From Chloroflexota bacterium (GTDB lineage: Bacteria; Chloroflexota; Limnocylindria; Limnocylindrales; CSP1-4): a stretch of DNA of 55,080 bases. The notes below the pieces were generated by a model that had not been told where the DNA came from, did not search any database, and saw nothing but the letters and a program-made list of their open reading frames with translations. The stretch's first letter is position 1, and every line of letters begins with the position of its first letter. The DNA is taken from assembly GCA_005882635.1 (NCBI GenBank), contig VBFG01000049.1, forward strand, positions 1 through 55,080, written 5' to 3'. Shown piece by piece: positions 10,941-19,195 of this stretch. A program made the position numbers and the translations under genes.

Positions 10941-11867
10941 GTGCCGGCTCCGGTCGAACCGCCCATCGAGACACCGGCCTCGCTCCCGGAGGCGTATGCG
11001 GTCCTCGCCGACTCCTCCGCGGAGGATCCCGTCACCCCGATCGCCGGCGGCACCGACGTCATGGTCCGGATCACCGGCGAGATCGGCGAGCCGCCGCGCC
11101 GGATGGTCGACCTGTCCAGGCTCCGCGAGCTGCGCGGGATCGCGGTCGATCGTGGCGCGGTCGTGCTGGGCGCCCTCACGACCTACACCGAGATCCGCCG
11201 ATCGAGCGTCTGCCGCGAGCACCTGCCGGCTCTGGTCGAGGCGGCGGCGACGATCGGGGCCGGCCAGATCCAGAACCGCGGCACGATCGGCGGCAACGCC
11301 GCGAACGCCTCGCCGGCGGGCGACACCTTGCCGGTCCTGCTGGCCCTGGACGCGGCGTTCGAGGTCGGCAGCAACCGCGGCCAGCGGGCGATCACGGCCG
11401 ATGCGTTCTGGGTCGCCTACCGCCGAACCGCGCTCGCCCCGGACGAGTTGATCCTCCGGATCCGGATCCCGATCGGCAGCGGGCGCGAGACGCGGTTCCG
11501 GAAGATCGGCACACGGCGTGCCCAGGCCATCAGCAAGGTCGTCCTCGCGCTGTCATGGGTGGACCAGGACGGCCCGCCCGGCAGTGGCCGCGTGGCGCCG
11601 ATCGCCCCCACCGGGAACGGCCCGATCGGGACCTGGCGAGACGTCCGACTCGCGCTCGGGTCCGTGGCGGATCGGCCGATCCGGACCCGCGCGACCGAGG
11701 CCGTCCTCGAGGCAGCCTCGCCGACGCCCGAGATCGCGGATGCCGCGGCCGAGGCGCTCGCCGGCGAGATCCATCCGATCGACGATGTCCGCTCGACGGC
11801 CGAATACCGCCGGGTCGTCGCGGCACGCGCTCTCCACCGGATGATCCGCGACGCCGGCGGGTGGTGA
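10941..11867 (+). CDS. Xanthine dehydrogenase, FAD-binding subunit
   Basis: FAD subunit (308 residues) of the XDH/CO-dehydrogenase medium-chain family, passing electrons to NAD+ or another acceptor. Diagnostic FAD motifs are TPIAGGTDVMVRI (pyrophosphate loop) and the second loop IGAGQIQNRGTIGGNAANASPAGDTLP. The C-terminal CO_deh_flav_C domain follows, with FRKIGTRRAQAISKVVLAL and a final RSTAEYRRVVAARAL segment. It starts with GTG 2 nt after the small membrane protein and closes the dehydrogenase operon. The last intergenic stretch before malate synthase has a new -10 box. Confidence 0.9.
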   Translation: MPAPVEPPIETPASLPEAYAVLADSSAEDPVTPIAGGTDVMVRITGEIGEPPRRMVDLSRLRELRGIAVDRGAVVLGALTTYTEIRRSSVCREHLPALVEAAATIGAGQIQNRGTIGGNAANASPAGDTLPVLLALDAAFEVGSNRGQRAITADAFWVAYRRTALAPDELILRIRIPIGSGRETRFRKIGTRRAQAISKVVLALSWVDQDGPPGSGRVAPIAPTGNGPIGTWRDVRLALGSVADRPIRTRATEAVLEAASPTPEIADAAAEALAGEIHPIDDVRSTAEYRRVVAARALHRMIRDAGGW

Positions 11868-11946
11868 CGGCTCGGGTCGCGATCGATCGATCACGACGGA
11901 GCCCGAGGACGTCGACGCCCGGGATCGGATCCTCCCGCCGGCCGAC

Positions 11947-11961
11947 TAGGATGCCGAGATG
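11947..11961 (+). promoter_or_regulatory. Leaderless-type promoter of malate synthase (TAGGAT-N6-ATG)
   Basis: TAGGAT at 11947-11952 is followed by six bases and ATG 11959, with no Shine-Dalgarno. A transcript would begin at or next to the start codon. This is one of several such arrangements in the window. Confidence 0.55.
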
Positions 11962-13530
11962 ATCGACGTGGCGCCGTCGGCCGTCAGCGAGGCCGACCAG
12001 ATCCTGACCCCGGACGCGCTGGCCTTCCTGGCCGACCTCCAGGCGACCTTCGGTCCGCGCCGCGCGGCGCTCCTCGGGGCACGCCGCGACCGACAGGCCG
12101 CGATCGACGCCGGGGCCGACCTCGACTTCGACCCATCCACGGCTGACCTGCGGGCGGCCGACTGGACGGTGCCACCGGCGCCGGCCGCGCTCGCCGATCG
12201 CCGGGTCGAGATCACCGGCCCGGCCGAGCCGAAGATGATGATCAACGCCCTGAACTCCGGTGCGCGGGCGTTCATGGCCGACCTCGAGGACGCGCTGAGC
12301 CCAAGCTGGGCGAACATCGTCGGCGGCCAGGCAGCGATCCGTGCCGCCGTCCGCGGCGCCCTCCGGTTCGACAGCCCGGAGGGCAAGGCCTACCGCCTCG
12401 GCGATCGCCTCGCGACCCTCCTCGTCCGGCCACGCGGCTGGCACCTCGAGGAGCGTCACGCGCTCGTCGCCGGCCGCCCGATGAGCGCGTCGCTGTTCGA
12501 CGCCGGACTCGATCTGTTCCACAACGCCGCCGAGCGCGTCCGTCGCGGGATCGCCCCGTACTACTACCTGCCGAAGCTCCAGGCCGCGACCGAGGCGCGA
12601 TTGTGGGCCGACGTCTTCGATCGGGCCGAGGATCGCCTCGGTATCCCGCGGGGGTCGGTCCGGGCGACCGTCCTGATCGAGACGATCCACGCCGCGTTCC
12701 AGATGGACGAGATCCTCCACGCCCTCGGTCCGCACGCGACGGCGCTGAACGCCGGGCGGTGGGATTACCTGTTCAGCTGCATCAAGACGTTCCGGACGCG
12801 ATCCGACCGCGTCCTGCCCGAGCGCGGCCAGCTGACGATGACGACCCCGTTCATGCGGGCCTACACGGAGCTGCTCGTCCGGACGTGCCATCGGCGTGGC
12901 GCCCACGCGATCGGCGGGATGGCGGCGTTTATCCCGTCCCGACGTGACCCGGAGGCGAACGCCGCGGCGATGGCGAAGGTTCGCGACGACAAGGAGCGCG
13001 AGTCGGGCGACGGCTTCGATGGGACGTGGGTCGCCCATCCCGACCTGGTCCCCCTCGCGACCGAAACCTTCGACGGCGTCCTGGGCAGTCGGCAGAACCA
13101 GCTCGAGCGGCGACGCGACGATGTCCATGTCGCCGCGACCGACCTGCTCGACATGCGCGTTCCCGGCGGCCGGGTGACCGAGACCGGCGTCCGGATGAAC
13201 GTGTCGGTCGCGCTGCAGTACCTCGCGGCGTGGCTCGGCGGGAACGGGGCGGCGGCCATCAACAACCTGATGGAGGACGCGGCGACGGCCGAGATCAGCC
13301 GATCCCAGCTGTGGCAGTGGCGGACGTCCGGCACCCGCCTGGACGATGGCCGCTCCGTCACGTCCGACCTGTACTCGGCCATCCGCGACGAAGAGCTCAC
13401 CCGACTGCGGGCCGATCCATCGATCGATCGTGGGCGGCTGGCCGCCGCGGCCGGCGTCCTGGATCAGCTCGTCCTCGACGACGACTTCCACGAGTTCCTG
13501 ACGATCCCCGCCGGCAGCCACCTCGACTGA
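11959..13530 (+). CDS. aceB: Malate synthase A
   Basis: Condenses glyoxylate with acetyl-CoA to malate. The 523-residue length fits the A isoform. Marks include the N-terminal [16 protein letters not shown] with ADLEDALSP, the signature region [41 protein letters not shown], and [18 protein letters not shown] with the catalytic Asp. No isocitrate lyase gene is in the window. Its place directly after the xanthine dehydrogenase operon suggests that the glyoxylate comes from ureidoglycolate released in purine catabolism. It has its own leaderless-type promoter and is followed at once by a 7-bp-stem hairpin. Confidence 0.93.
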   Translation: MIDVAPSAVSEADQILTPDALAFLADLQATFGPRRAALLGARRDRQAAIDAGADLDFDPSTADLRAADWTVPPAPAALADRRVEITGPAEPKMMINALNSGARAFMADLEDALSPSWANIVGGQAAIRAAVRGALRFDSPEGKAYRLGDRLATLLVRPRGWHLEERHALVAGRPMSASLFDAGLDLFHNAAERVRRGIAPYYYLPKLQAATEARLWADVFDRAEDRLGIPRGSVRATVLIETIHAAFQMDEILHALGPHATALNAGRWDYLFSCIKTFRTRSDRVLPERGQLTMTTPFMRAYTELLVRTCHRRGAHAIGGMAAFIPSRRDPEANAAAMAKVRDDKERESGDGFDGTWVAHPDLVPLATETFDGVLGSRQNQLERRRDDVHVAATDLLDMRVPGGRVTETGVRMNVSVALQYLAAWLGGNGAAAINNLMEDAATAEISRSQLWQWRTSGTRLDDGRSVTSDLYSAIRDEELTRLRADPSIDRGRLAAAAGVLDQLVLDDDFHEFLTIPAGSHLD

Positions 13531-13552
13531 CGCGGCCATTTCCTCGGCCGCG
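13531..13552 (+). terminator. Hairpin after malate synthase
   Basis: CGCGGCC (13531-13537) pairs with GGCCGCG (13546-13552) directly after the stop codon, with an 8-nt loop. There is no T-tract. It is probably a terminator or 3'-end stabiliser. Confidence 0.5.
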
Positions 13553-13698
13553 CGTACGGGGCTGTCGCGTCGCTGTCGGGCCATCCCCGGGCCCTGTTAT
13601 GGCTCTGACACGGTCATGACACCGCCGTCGGCGTGCTGTACCACGCGCCGCTGATGCGGTCCTCGGCATGGTCGGAGAGGCCCCCTTGGAGACGCGCC

Positions 13699-15216
13699 AT
13701 GTCCCTCTTCGATTCGCGCGGCGAGCGTGCCCCTGGCCTGTCCGGGAGACTCGTCGCATCTCTGCTCCTCGCCCTCGGGCTGGCCCTGGCGCCGGCGGGG
13801 ACCGCGCTCGGTCAATCCGATCCGAGCGGCAACAACGGCACTGTCAAGGTCCACGACGGGGGCCTCGAGCCGAGCCCCGAGATCCGCAATCAGCCCCACG
13901 TCTGCACGTTCCATCTCCACTTCTTCTTCGCCGACGCCGGCCAGGCGGGGACGTGGTGGATCGAGAGTTGGCCGCCGACCGGAGACGGCACGGTCGTCCT
14001 GTCCGGCGCCTATCTGACCGATACGAACGGCGAGTTCCGGACCCCGCCTGAGCCGGGCGCCTACGAGCTGCCCGACGGGCACTACAAGCTCTTCTGGGAA
14101 GGCCGCAGCACGACGAACGTGAAGCACAAGGTCTTCTGGGTCGACTGCGCCAGCGAGCAAGCGCGAGCCGGCGGCGGCGGCCAGGGCAGTGTCCAGGGCG
14201 GCGGCAACGGCCAGGTCCAGGTCACGGTCGGCGCGTCCGTCGCGGCTTCGATCCGGGCAAGCATCCGAGCCCAGGAGCAGCAGCTGGCGGCCCTTGGGAC
14301 GCTCAATGCCTCGATCCGGGCCGAGGTGTCCGCCGAGACCGCGGCGCTGACCGCTGTCACATCGGCGGAGGTCCGCTCCTCCGTCAACGCCCTCATCGGC
14401 GCCCAGCAGGCGAAGCTCGAGGCGATCGCCTCCCTCGCGGCGGCGATCCGCGCCGAGATTCGGGCCGAACAGGCGGTCCTTGCCGTCCACGGCCATGCCC
14501 GCGTCTCCGCGGCGATCGCCGCGTTGATCCAGGCTCAGCAGGCCGAGCTGTCGGCGAGCGCCTCGCTGCGGGCAGCGATGGCGGCGACCATGAACGCCGG
14601 ACAGACGATCGCCCGCGGTTCGATCTCTGCGCAGCTGACCGCGGCGCTTGCCGCCACGACCAGCGCCGAGGGCGCCCAGGCGAGCGCCAGTGCGTCTGTC
14701 GAAGTCGCTCTGCAGAGCCGGATCGCGGCCGAGCAGGCCCTCCTCGCGAGCACGACGAAGGGCCAGGTCAAGACGTCGACCGCGGCGCTCGTGGCCGCGA
14801 CTCAGGCAGAGGTCGAGGCTCGTGCCGAGCTGACAACGGCTGCCCGGGCGGAAATCGCGGCCGCGGCCGGGGTGACCGCTGCCATCCAGGCCGGGGTGGC
14901 TGTCGCCGGTAGCGCGTCCGGTGGCTCGTCTGGCGGCGTCGGATCGACCTCTGGCGGCGTCGGATCGACCTCCGGCGGCGCCGGGTCGACCTCCGGCGGC
15001 GCCGGGACGACGTCCGGCGGAGGCGTCGGGACGACGAACGCCGCATCGGGCGGCACCGGAGCGGGCGCGACACTGCCCGCGACGGAGACGGCCGGCGTCG
15101 CCCGCGAGCAACCGGACGGCTCCCTGGTCGGCACGCTCGCGCTCCTTGCGCTCGGCGTGCTGACGCTCGCGCTCACCGGGTACCTCGTCAGCCGAGACCG
15201 CCGCATCCGCCGCTAG
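13699..15216 (+). CDS. Surface protein with 44-residue tandem repeats and LPAT-type cell-wall anchor
   Basis: A 505-residue exported protein. The signal peptide (SGRLVASLLLALGLALAPAGTALG) is followed by a beta-rich domain (about residues 40-155) with two Cys (HVCTFH and FWVDC). An Ala-rich helical region (about 170-400) is built of four exact-length 44-residue repeats. A Gly/Ser/Thr-rich linker with seven-residue repeats, an LPATET motif (about residue 459), a hydrophobic helix (LVGTLALLALGVLTLALTGYLV) and a basic tail RDRRIRR complete it. That end is the sortase-signal layout, although the fifth position is Glu, not Gly. ATG 13699 has GGAG 8 nt upstream; the longer frame from 13633 lacks a signal. 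It is likely a wall- or membrane-attached stalk protein. No sortase gene is nearby. Confidence 0.75.
   Translation: MSLFDSRGERAPGLSGRLVASLLLALGLALAPAGTALGQSDPSGNNGTVKVHDGGLEPSPEIRNQPHVCTFHLHFFFADAGQAGTWWIESWPPTGDGTVVLSGAYLTDTNGEFRTPPEPGAYELPDGHYKLFWEGRSTTNVKHKVFWVDCASEQARAGGGGQGSVQGGGNGQVQVTVGASVAASIRASIRAQEQQLAALGTLNASIRAEVSAETAALTAVTSAEVRSSVNALIGAQQAKLEAIASLAAAIRAEIRAEQAVLAVHGHARVSAAIAALIQAQQAELSASASLRAAMAATMNAGQTIARGSISAQLTAALAATTSAEGAQASASASVEVALQSRIAAEQALLASTTKGQVKTSTAALVAATQAEVEARAELTTAARAEIAAAAGVTAAIQAGVAVAGSASGGSSGGVGSTSGGVGSTSGGAGSTSGGAGTTSGGGVGTTNAASGGTGAGATLPATETAGVAREQPDGSLVGTLALLALGVLTLALTGYLVSRDRRIRR
14311..14838 (+). repeat. Four tandem 132-nt (44-residue) protein repeats
   Basis: Units begin at 14311, 14443, 14575 and 14707, all exactly 132 nt. 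Units 1 and 2 align closely (SIRAEVSAET... and AIRAEIRAEQ..., both with LI-x-AQQA-x-L near the middle). Units 3 and 4 are more diverged but keep length and hydrophobic register. A partial unit of about 25 residues precedes the first and another partial follows the last. The sequence is Ala/Gln-rich, low in charge and predicted helical. Confidence 0.8.
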
Positions 15217-15233
15217 GCAACCCGATCCTTCTC

Positions 15234-15262
15234 GAGCCCCGGGGCGACCGGCCCCGGGGCTC
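15234..15262 (+). terminator. Strong hairpin terminator after the repeat surface protein
   Basis: GAGCCCCGGGGC (15234-15245) and GCCCCGGGGCTC (15251-15262) form a perfect 12-bp stem with a 5-nt loop, 17 nt after the stop codon. The following attcgtgt is only weakly T-rich. Confidence 0.75.
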
Positions 15263-15320
15263 ATTCGTGTCCGGCCTGCGTCGATCGGTGAGCACCGCTC
15301 GCCGCGCGCCCTCCACCGGG

Positions 15321-15388
15321 CAACTTCGTCCAGCGTCTTGACAAAGTGGGCGATAGGGCTCACTTTGTCCATCGACTGGACGAAGTGG
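15321..15388. promoter_or_regulatory. Operator array for the ROK repressor: four ACTTYGTC half-sites as two nested palindromes
   Basis: Inner palindrome: GACAAAGTG (15340-15348) and CACTTTGTC (15361-15369), perfect, with centres 21 bp apart. Outer palindrome: AACTTCGTCCAG (15322-15333) and CTGGACGAAGTG (15376-15387), matching at 11 of 12 positions. All four are the same half-site ACTT(C/T)GTC in +,-,+,- order. A -35-like TTGACA (15338-15343) lies inside the array. The array sits 40-107 nt before the ROK regulator start, as expected for autoregulation. Confidence 0.8.
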
Positions 15389-15427
15389 TCGTCGAGCACG
15401 GCCACACGAGGAGGACCCGGCCCCGTC

Positions 15428-16591
15428 ATGGCGCTGCCGACCAAGGCGACCCACCAGCAGACCCGCGTCCACAACGAGCGGCTCGTGGTTCGCACGGTGT
15501 ACGACCTCGGCCCGATCAGTCGTGCCGACGTCGCCCGCCAGACCGGCCTGACCCGCACGACCGTCTCGGACGTCGTGACCGGCCTGCTGGACGACGGCGT
15601 CGTGAAGGAGATCGGCCGTGGCCCGTCGAGCGGCGGCAAGGCCCCGATCCTCCTCGAGGTCGACCAGGACTCGCGGCTCGTCGTCGGGCTCGACCTCGGT
15701 GAGGAGCACTTCGCCGGCTCCGTCGTGAATCTCCGTGGCGAGATCCGGCGGACCGTCGAGTTGCCCGTCGCCGGACGCGACGGCGACGACGCGGTCGAGC
15801 TCGTCTTCGCTCTCCTCGACCGGCTCCTTGCCGGGACGACGGCGCCGCTGCTCGGCATCGGCATCGGGACGCCCGGCCTCGTCGACAGCCGGACCGGCAC
15901 GATCCGCCGGGCGGTCAACCTCGACTGGCGCGACCTGCCGCTCGGAACGATCGTGGCCGATCGCTACGGCGTGCCCGTCAACGTCGCCAACGATTCACAG
16001 GCGGCGGCGCTTGCCGAGTACACCTACGCCGGCGAGGGCCGCGTCCCGAACCTGATCGCGATCCGCGTCGGGCGCGGCGTCGGGGCCGGGCTCATCCTCC
16101 GCGGCGCCCTGTTCCAGGGCGATGGCTCCGGCGCCGGCGAGATCGGTCACACCGTCGTCGACGACCAGGGAGCGGTCTGCCGATGCGGCCGGCGTGGCTG
16201 TCTCGAGACGGTCGCCGGCATGCGGGCGATCGAAGCAAGGGCAGCGGCGGCGACCGGTGGCGACGCGGACCTCGGCGCCGTCCGTGCGGCGACCGTCGAA
16301 GGCGAGCCGTGGGCCCTCGCCATCGCCGATGACGCCGGGGCCGCGCTCGGCCGCGCCATCGCGGCGCTGATTGGCGCTCTCGACATCCAGCGGATCGTCC
16401 TGCTCGGTCCGGTGACCGCCCTCGGCGAGCCGTGGCTCGCGGCGGTCCGCCGCGAAGCCCGGAGCCGCGCCCTTGCGCCGCTCGCCGACGAGGTCGACAT
16501 CTCGGTCGGCCGGCAGCCCAGCAACGTCGTGATCCGCGGCGCGTCGGCGCTCCTCGTCGCCCGCGAGCTCGGGCTGAGCCTCGTCCGGTGA
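15428..16591 (+). CDS. ROK-family transcriptional repressor (NagC/XylR type)
   Basis: A 387-residue regulator. The N-terminal winged helix-turn-helix (ISRADVARQTGLTRTTVSDVVTGLLDDGVV, about residues 30-60) is joined to a ROK sugar-kinase-like domain. That domain has VVGLDLGEEHFAG, the GIGTPGLVD motif, the NDSQAAALAEYT segment, and the zinc-binding CRCGRRGCLE motif with upstream EIGHT. Such proteins sense a sugar or sugar phosphate and release DNA. ATG 15428 is preceded by GAGGAGG 11 nt upstream; the longer frame from 15338 would start inside the operator array. It overlaps the downstream ROK kinase gene (GTGA). It likely controls itself and the transport genes that follow. Confidence 0.88.
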   Translation: MALPTKATHQQTRVHNERLVVRTVYDLGPISRADVARQTGLTRTTVSDVVTGLLDDGVVKEIGRGPSSGGKAPILLEVDQDSRLVVGLDLGEEHFAGSVVNLRGEIRRTVELPVAGRDGDDAVELVFALLDRLLAGTTAPLLGIGIGTPGLVDSRTGTIRRAVNLDWRDLPLGTIVADRYGVPVNVANDSQAAALAEYTYAGEGRVPNLIAIRVGRGVGAGLILRGALFQGDGSGAGEIGHTVVDDQGAVCRCGRRGCLETVAGMRAIEARAAAATGGDADLGAVRAATVEGEPWALAIADDAGAALGRAIAALIGALDIQRIVLLGPVTALGEPWLAAVRREARSRALAPLADEVDISVGRQPSNVVIRGASALLVARELGLSLVR

Positions 16592-17628
16592 CCACCCCGA
16601 TCCGGCGCCGCCGGAGCGATGGCCGCGCCCCAGCCCCGACCTCGGGCAGGCTTCGGGTTGGCGTCGACATCGGCGGCAGCAAGGTCGCCGTCCTCGTCGT
16701 CGGCGAGGGCGACTCGGTCCTCGCCCGGAAGTCCGTTCCGGCCGCTTCCTCGGAGCCGGATCAGGCGATCGCCCAGATCGCCGCCGTCATCCGGGAGGCG
16801 GTCGGCGAGGCCGGGGCCACGATGGCCGACGTCGCCGCGATCGGCCTCGGCGTCCCGGGCCGCGTCGACGCCGCGACCGGCGACGTGACGTTCGCCGTCA
16901 ACCTCGGCTGGCAGCACCTGCCGCTCGGGCGGCGGCTCGAGGCGGCGCTCGGTGTCCCGTGCGTGGTCGAGAACGACGTCCGCGCCGCCGCCGTCGGACT
17001 GCACCGCCACGAGGGCTATCGCGGCGTCGACGACCTGATCTATCTCGGGATCGGGACCGGCATCTCGGCCGGCGTGGTCCTCGATGGGCGACTCCATCGC
17101 GGCGTCCGGGGCATGGCCGGCGAGATCGGGCACGTCGTGCTCGATCCCGACGGCGTCTCCTGCGCGTGCGGCCTGCGCGGCTGCTTCGAGACGATCGCCG
17201 CCGGCGCCGGGATCGCACGGGCCGCCCGGACCGCGGTCGAGGCCGGCGAATCGACGATCCTCGCCGCGACGACCGACCCGACCGCCGTCGACGTCTTCGC
17301 GGCGGCCGAGGCCGGCGACGCCGTCGCGGCGCGGCTCGTCGATCGGGCGGCAGCCGCGATCGCCCGGATGGTCCACGAGCTGGTCCTGGCCTACGACGTG
17401 GAGCTGGTCGTCATCGGCGGCGGGATCAGCCGTGCCGGGGCGCCGCTCCTCGACCGGATCCAGGCCGGGCTCGCCCGGATCGCGGCCCCGTCCGCCTTCG
17501 CCGCGGAGCTGCTCGCCGAGACCGACGTCCGGCTGGCCGGCTCCGATCACGACATCGGCACGCGGGGCGCGATCGCCCTGCTCGATCCGCTCGCGAAGGA
17601 GGTGGTCGCACGCGAAGCCGTGGGTTGA
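16588..17628 (+). CDS. ROK-family sugar kinase (glucokinase / N-acetylhexosamine kinase type)
   Basis: A 346-residue cytoplasmic kinase without a DNA-binding domain. It has the phosphate loop VGVDIGGSKVAVLV, GLGVPGRVD, the catalytic ENDVRAAAVG Asp, YLGIGTGISAGVV, AGEIGHVVLDPDG and the zinc motif CACGLRGCFE. It phosphorylates a hexose using ATP. Candidates are glucose, N-acetylglucosamine or N-acetylmannosamine. The GTG start overlaps the repressor stop by 4 nt. The neighbouring sugar transporter and NagZ-like hydrolase favour an amino sugar, but that is inference. Confidence 0.88.
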   Translation: MTTPIRRRRSDGRAPAPTSGRLRVGVDIGGSKVAVLVVGEGDSVLARKSVPAASSEPDQAIAQIAAVIREAVGEAGATMADVAAIGLGVPGRVDAATGDVTFAVNLGWQHLPLGRRLEAALGVPCVVENDVRAAAVGLHRHEGYRGVDDLIYLGIGTGISAGVVLDGRLHRGVRGMAGEIGHVVLDPDGVSCACGLRGCFETIAAGAGIARAARTAVEAGESTILAATTDPTAVDVFAAAEAGDAVAARLVDRAAAAIARMVHELVLAYDVELVVIGGGISRAGAPLLDRIQAGLARIAAPSAFAAELLAETDVRLAGSDHDIGTRGAIALLDPLAKEVVAREAVG

Positions 17629-17631
17629 GGG

Positions 17632-17649
17632 CCCGCGCGATCGCGCGGG
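17632..17649 (+). terminator. 18-nt perfect palindrome after the ROK kinase
   Basis: CCCGCGCGA-TCGCGCGGG lies 4 nt after the ROK kinase stop. It can form a 7-8 bp GC stem and may partly terminate or process the mRNA before the sugar-binding protein gene. Confidence 0.5.
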
Positions 17650-17717
17650 TCGAGGGCGTGTCCGCAGGCGCGGCGGCCCGAGTCAATCGTCGAATGAATT
17701 CAAGGAGGAGAACACCG

Positions 17718-19115
17718 GTGCACCTGAAGCGAACTCTCACGATCCTGGCGGCGACGATCCTCGTCGTCGGCTGCGCGTCATCAGCCTCACCGTCGCCGAG
17801 CAGCGGTCCCAGCGCCGCACCCGCGGCATCGACCCCGGCCGCGTCGGGGTCGACGGCTCCGGCCGCGTCGGCGGCCGCAACCCCGCTCGCGGCGGATCCC
17901 GCCGAGGCGGTCATCCCGAACGTCGAGTCCGGGGCGGAGATCCACTTCTGGACCTTCTACCTGTCGCCGACGTTCGACCAGTACATCAAGGACACGATCA
18001 CCCGGTTCGAGGCGACCTATCCCGGCGTCAAGGTCGACTGGGAAGACCATCAGGCCACGTTCCAGGACGACCTGAAGAATGCGTTCGCGGCCGGCAACGC
18101 GCCGGACGTCATCAACCTCTCGGTCAGCGAGGGCTGGGTGTCGGACTACGCCGGCAAGGGCCTCCTGCTGAACCTCGACGACAAGGTCCCCCAGGCGGTC
18201 AAGGACATCTACTTCCCCGGGCTCTGGAAGGAGCAGCTCGTCGACGGCAAGAACTACCAGTTCCCGTGGTACCAGGGTCTGTCGGTCGAGCTGATCAACA
18301 AGCGCCTGTTCGAGAAGGCCGGCCTCGACCCGGCGGCGTTCCCGAAGACCATCGACGGCATCCCGGCCCTGTGCCAGACGCTAAAGGACAAGGCGAGCAC
18401 GGTCTGCGACATCCGCCTGACCGTCAACGACCTGATCGCCCAGATGGTCTACGAGGGCAACGTCAAGCCGATCAGCGCTGACGGCAAGACGTTCACCTTC
18501 AACTCGGCCGAGGCGGTCGCCTGGCTCCAGACGTACGTCGACATGGTCAAGGCCGGCACGGTCGACAACACCACCCTGACCACGACGGACGACCGCACGG
18601 GTCTCCTGCTCTTCTCGGCGGGCCAGGCGCCCTTCTACCTGACGGGCCCGAACCTGATCCGCGACGTCAAGTCCAACAACGAGACCCTCTACAACGACCT
18701 GGCCGTCGCCATGGCGCCGCTCGGCAAGAGCAACGTCACCGGCAAGGGCCTGATGAGCATCTCGGTCAAGGCCGACACGAAGTTCCCGAACGCCTCGATG
18801 GCGCTCGCCCAGTTCTTCACCAACCCCCGGAGCATGGTCCAGTTCAGCCAGCAGGTGGCGATCTACCCGTCGTCGCCGAAGGCGTTCGAGGATCCGTTCT
18901 TCTCGTCGCCCGGCACGGCGATCGAGGACAGCGCTCGGCCGCTCGCGAAGGACATCATCGCGACGTACGCCGACATCGTCCCGACGATCCCGAAGAAGGC
19001 CGACGTCAACGAGATCGTCAAGAAGGCGGTCGAGTCCGCGCTGTTCAACAACGTCTCCGCCCAGGATGCGCTCAACAAGGCCGTCCAGGACGCGAACGCG
19101 TTGCTCGCCGGCTAA
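17718..19115 (+). CDS. Sugar ABC transporter, solute-binding lipoprotein (family 1)
   Basis: A 465-residue extracellular sugar-binding protein. The GTG start has AAGGAGGAG 8 nt upstream. A lipoprotein signal ends in the lipobox VVGC (Cys19), followed by a Ser/Pro/Ala-rich tether of about 45 residues. The mature fold has IHFWTFYLSPTFDQYIKDTITRF, VDWEDHQATFQDDLKNAFAAGNAPDV and QFPWYQGLSVELINKRLFEKAGLDP, typical of SBP_bac_1/MalE-like proteins. It delivers a mono- or oligosaccharide to the two permeases encoded next. A strong hairpin lies between this gene and the permeases, probably setting higher expression of the binding protein. Confidence 0.9.
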   Translation: MHLKRTLTILAATILVVGCASSASPSPSSGPSAAPAASTPAASGSTAPAASAAATPLAADPAEAVIPNVESGAEIHFWTFYLSPTFDQYIKDTITRFEATYPGVKVDWEDHQATFQDDLKNAFAAGNAPDVINLSVSEGWVSDYAGKGLLLNLDDKVPQAVKDIYFPGLWKEQLVDGKNYQFPWYQGLSVELINKRLFEKAGLDPAAFPKTIDGIPALCQTLKDKASTVCDIRLTVNDLIAQMVYEGNVKPISADGKTFTFNSAEAVAWLQTYVDMVKAGTVDNTTLTTTDDRTGLLLFSAGQAPFYLTGPNLIRDVKSNNETLYNDLAVAMAPLGKSNVTGKGLMSISVKADTKFPNASMALAQFFTNPRSMVQFSQQVAIYPSSPKAFEDPFFSSPGTAIEDSARPLAKDIIATYADIVPTIPKKADVNEIVKKAVESALFNNVSAQDALNKAVQDANALLAG

Positions 19116-19132
19116 CCAACCCCCCAGGTGCA

Positions 19133-19165
19133 GCGGCCCGCCCGGTCCCCCGACGGGCGGGCCGC
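19133..19165 (+). promoter_or_regulatory. Intercistronic hairpin between binding protein and permease genes
   Basis: GCGGCCCGCCC (19133-19143) pairs perfectly with GGGCGGGCCGC (19155-19165) around an 11-nt loop. It is placed where similar elements in maltose-type operons stabilise the upstream message or attenuate downstream expression. Confidence 0.65.
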
Positions 19166-19195
19166 CCCGACTCCCCGGAGACGCAGGCACGATCG

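Noticed and set aside
11530-13584. 684-residue minus-strand open frame
   Set aside because: Antisense of malate synthase, which has clear family motifs on the plus strand.
15338-15427. Longer N-terminus for the ROK regulator starting at 15338
   Set aside because: It would begin within the operator array, and the added residues match nothing. ATG 15428 with an upstream GAGGAGG fits.
13597-15918. 773-residue minus-strand open frame with Gly/Arg repeats
   Set aside because: Antisense of the 44-residue repeat protein; its periodicity merely mirrors the sense repeats.
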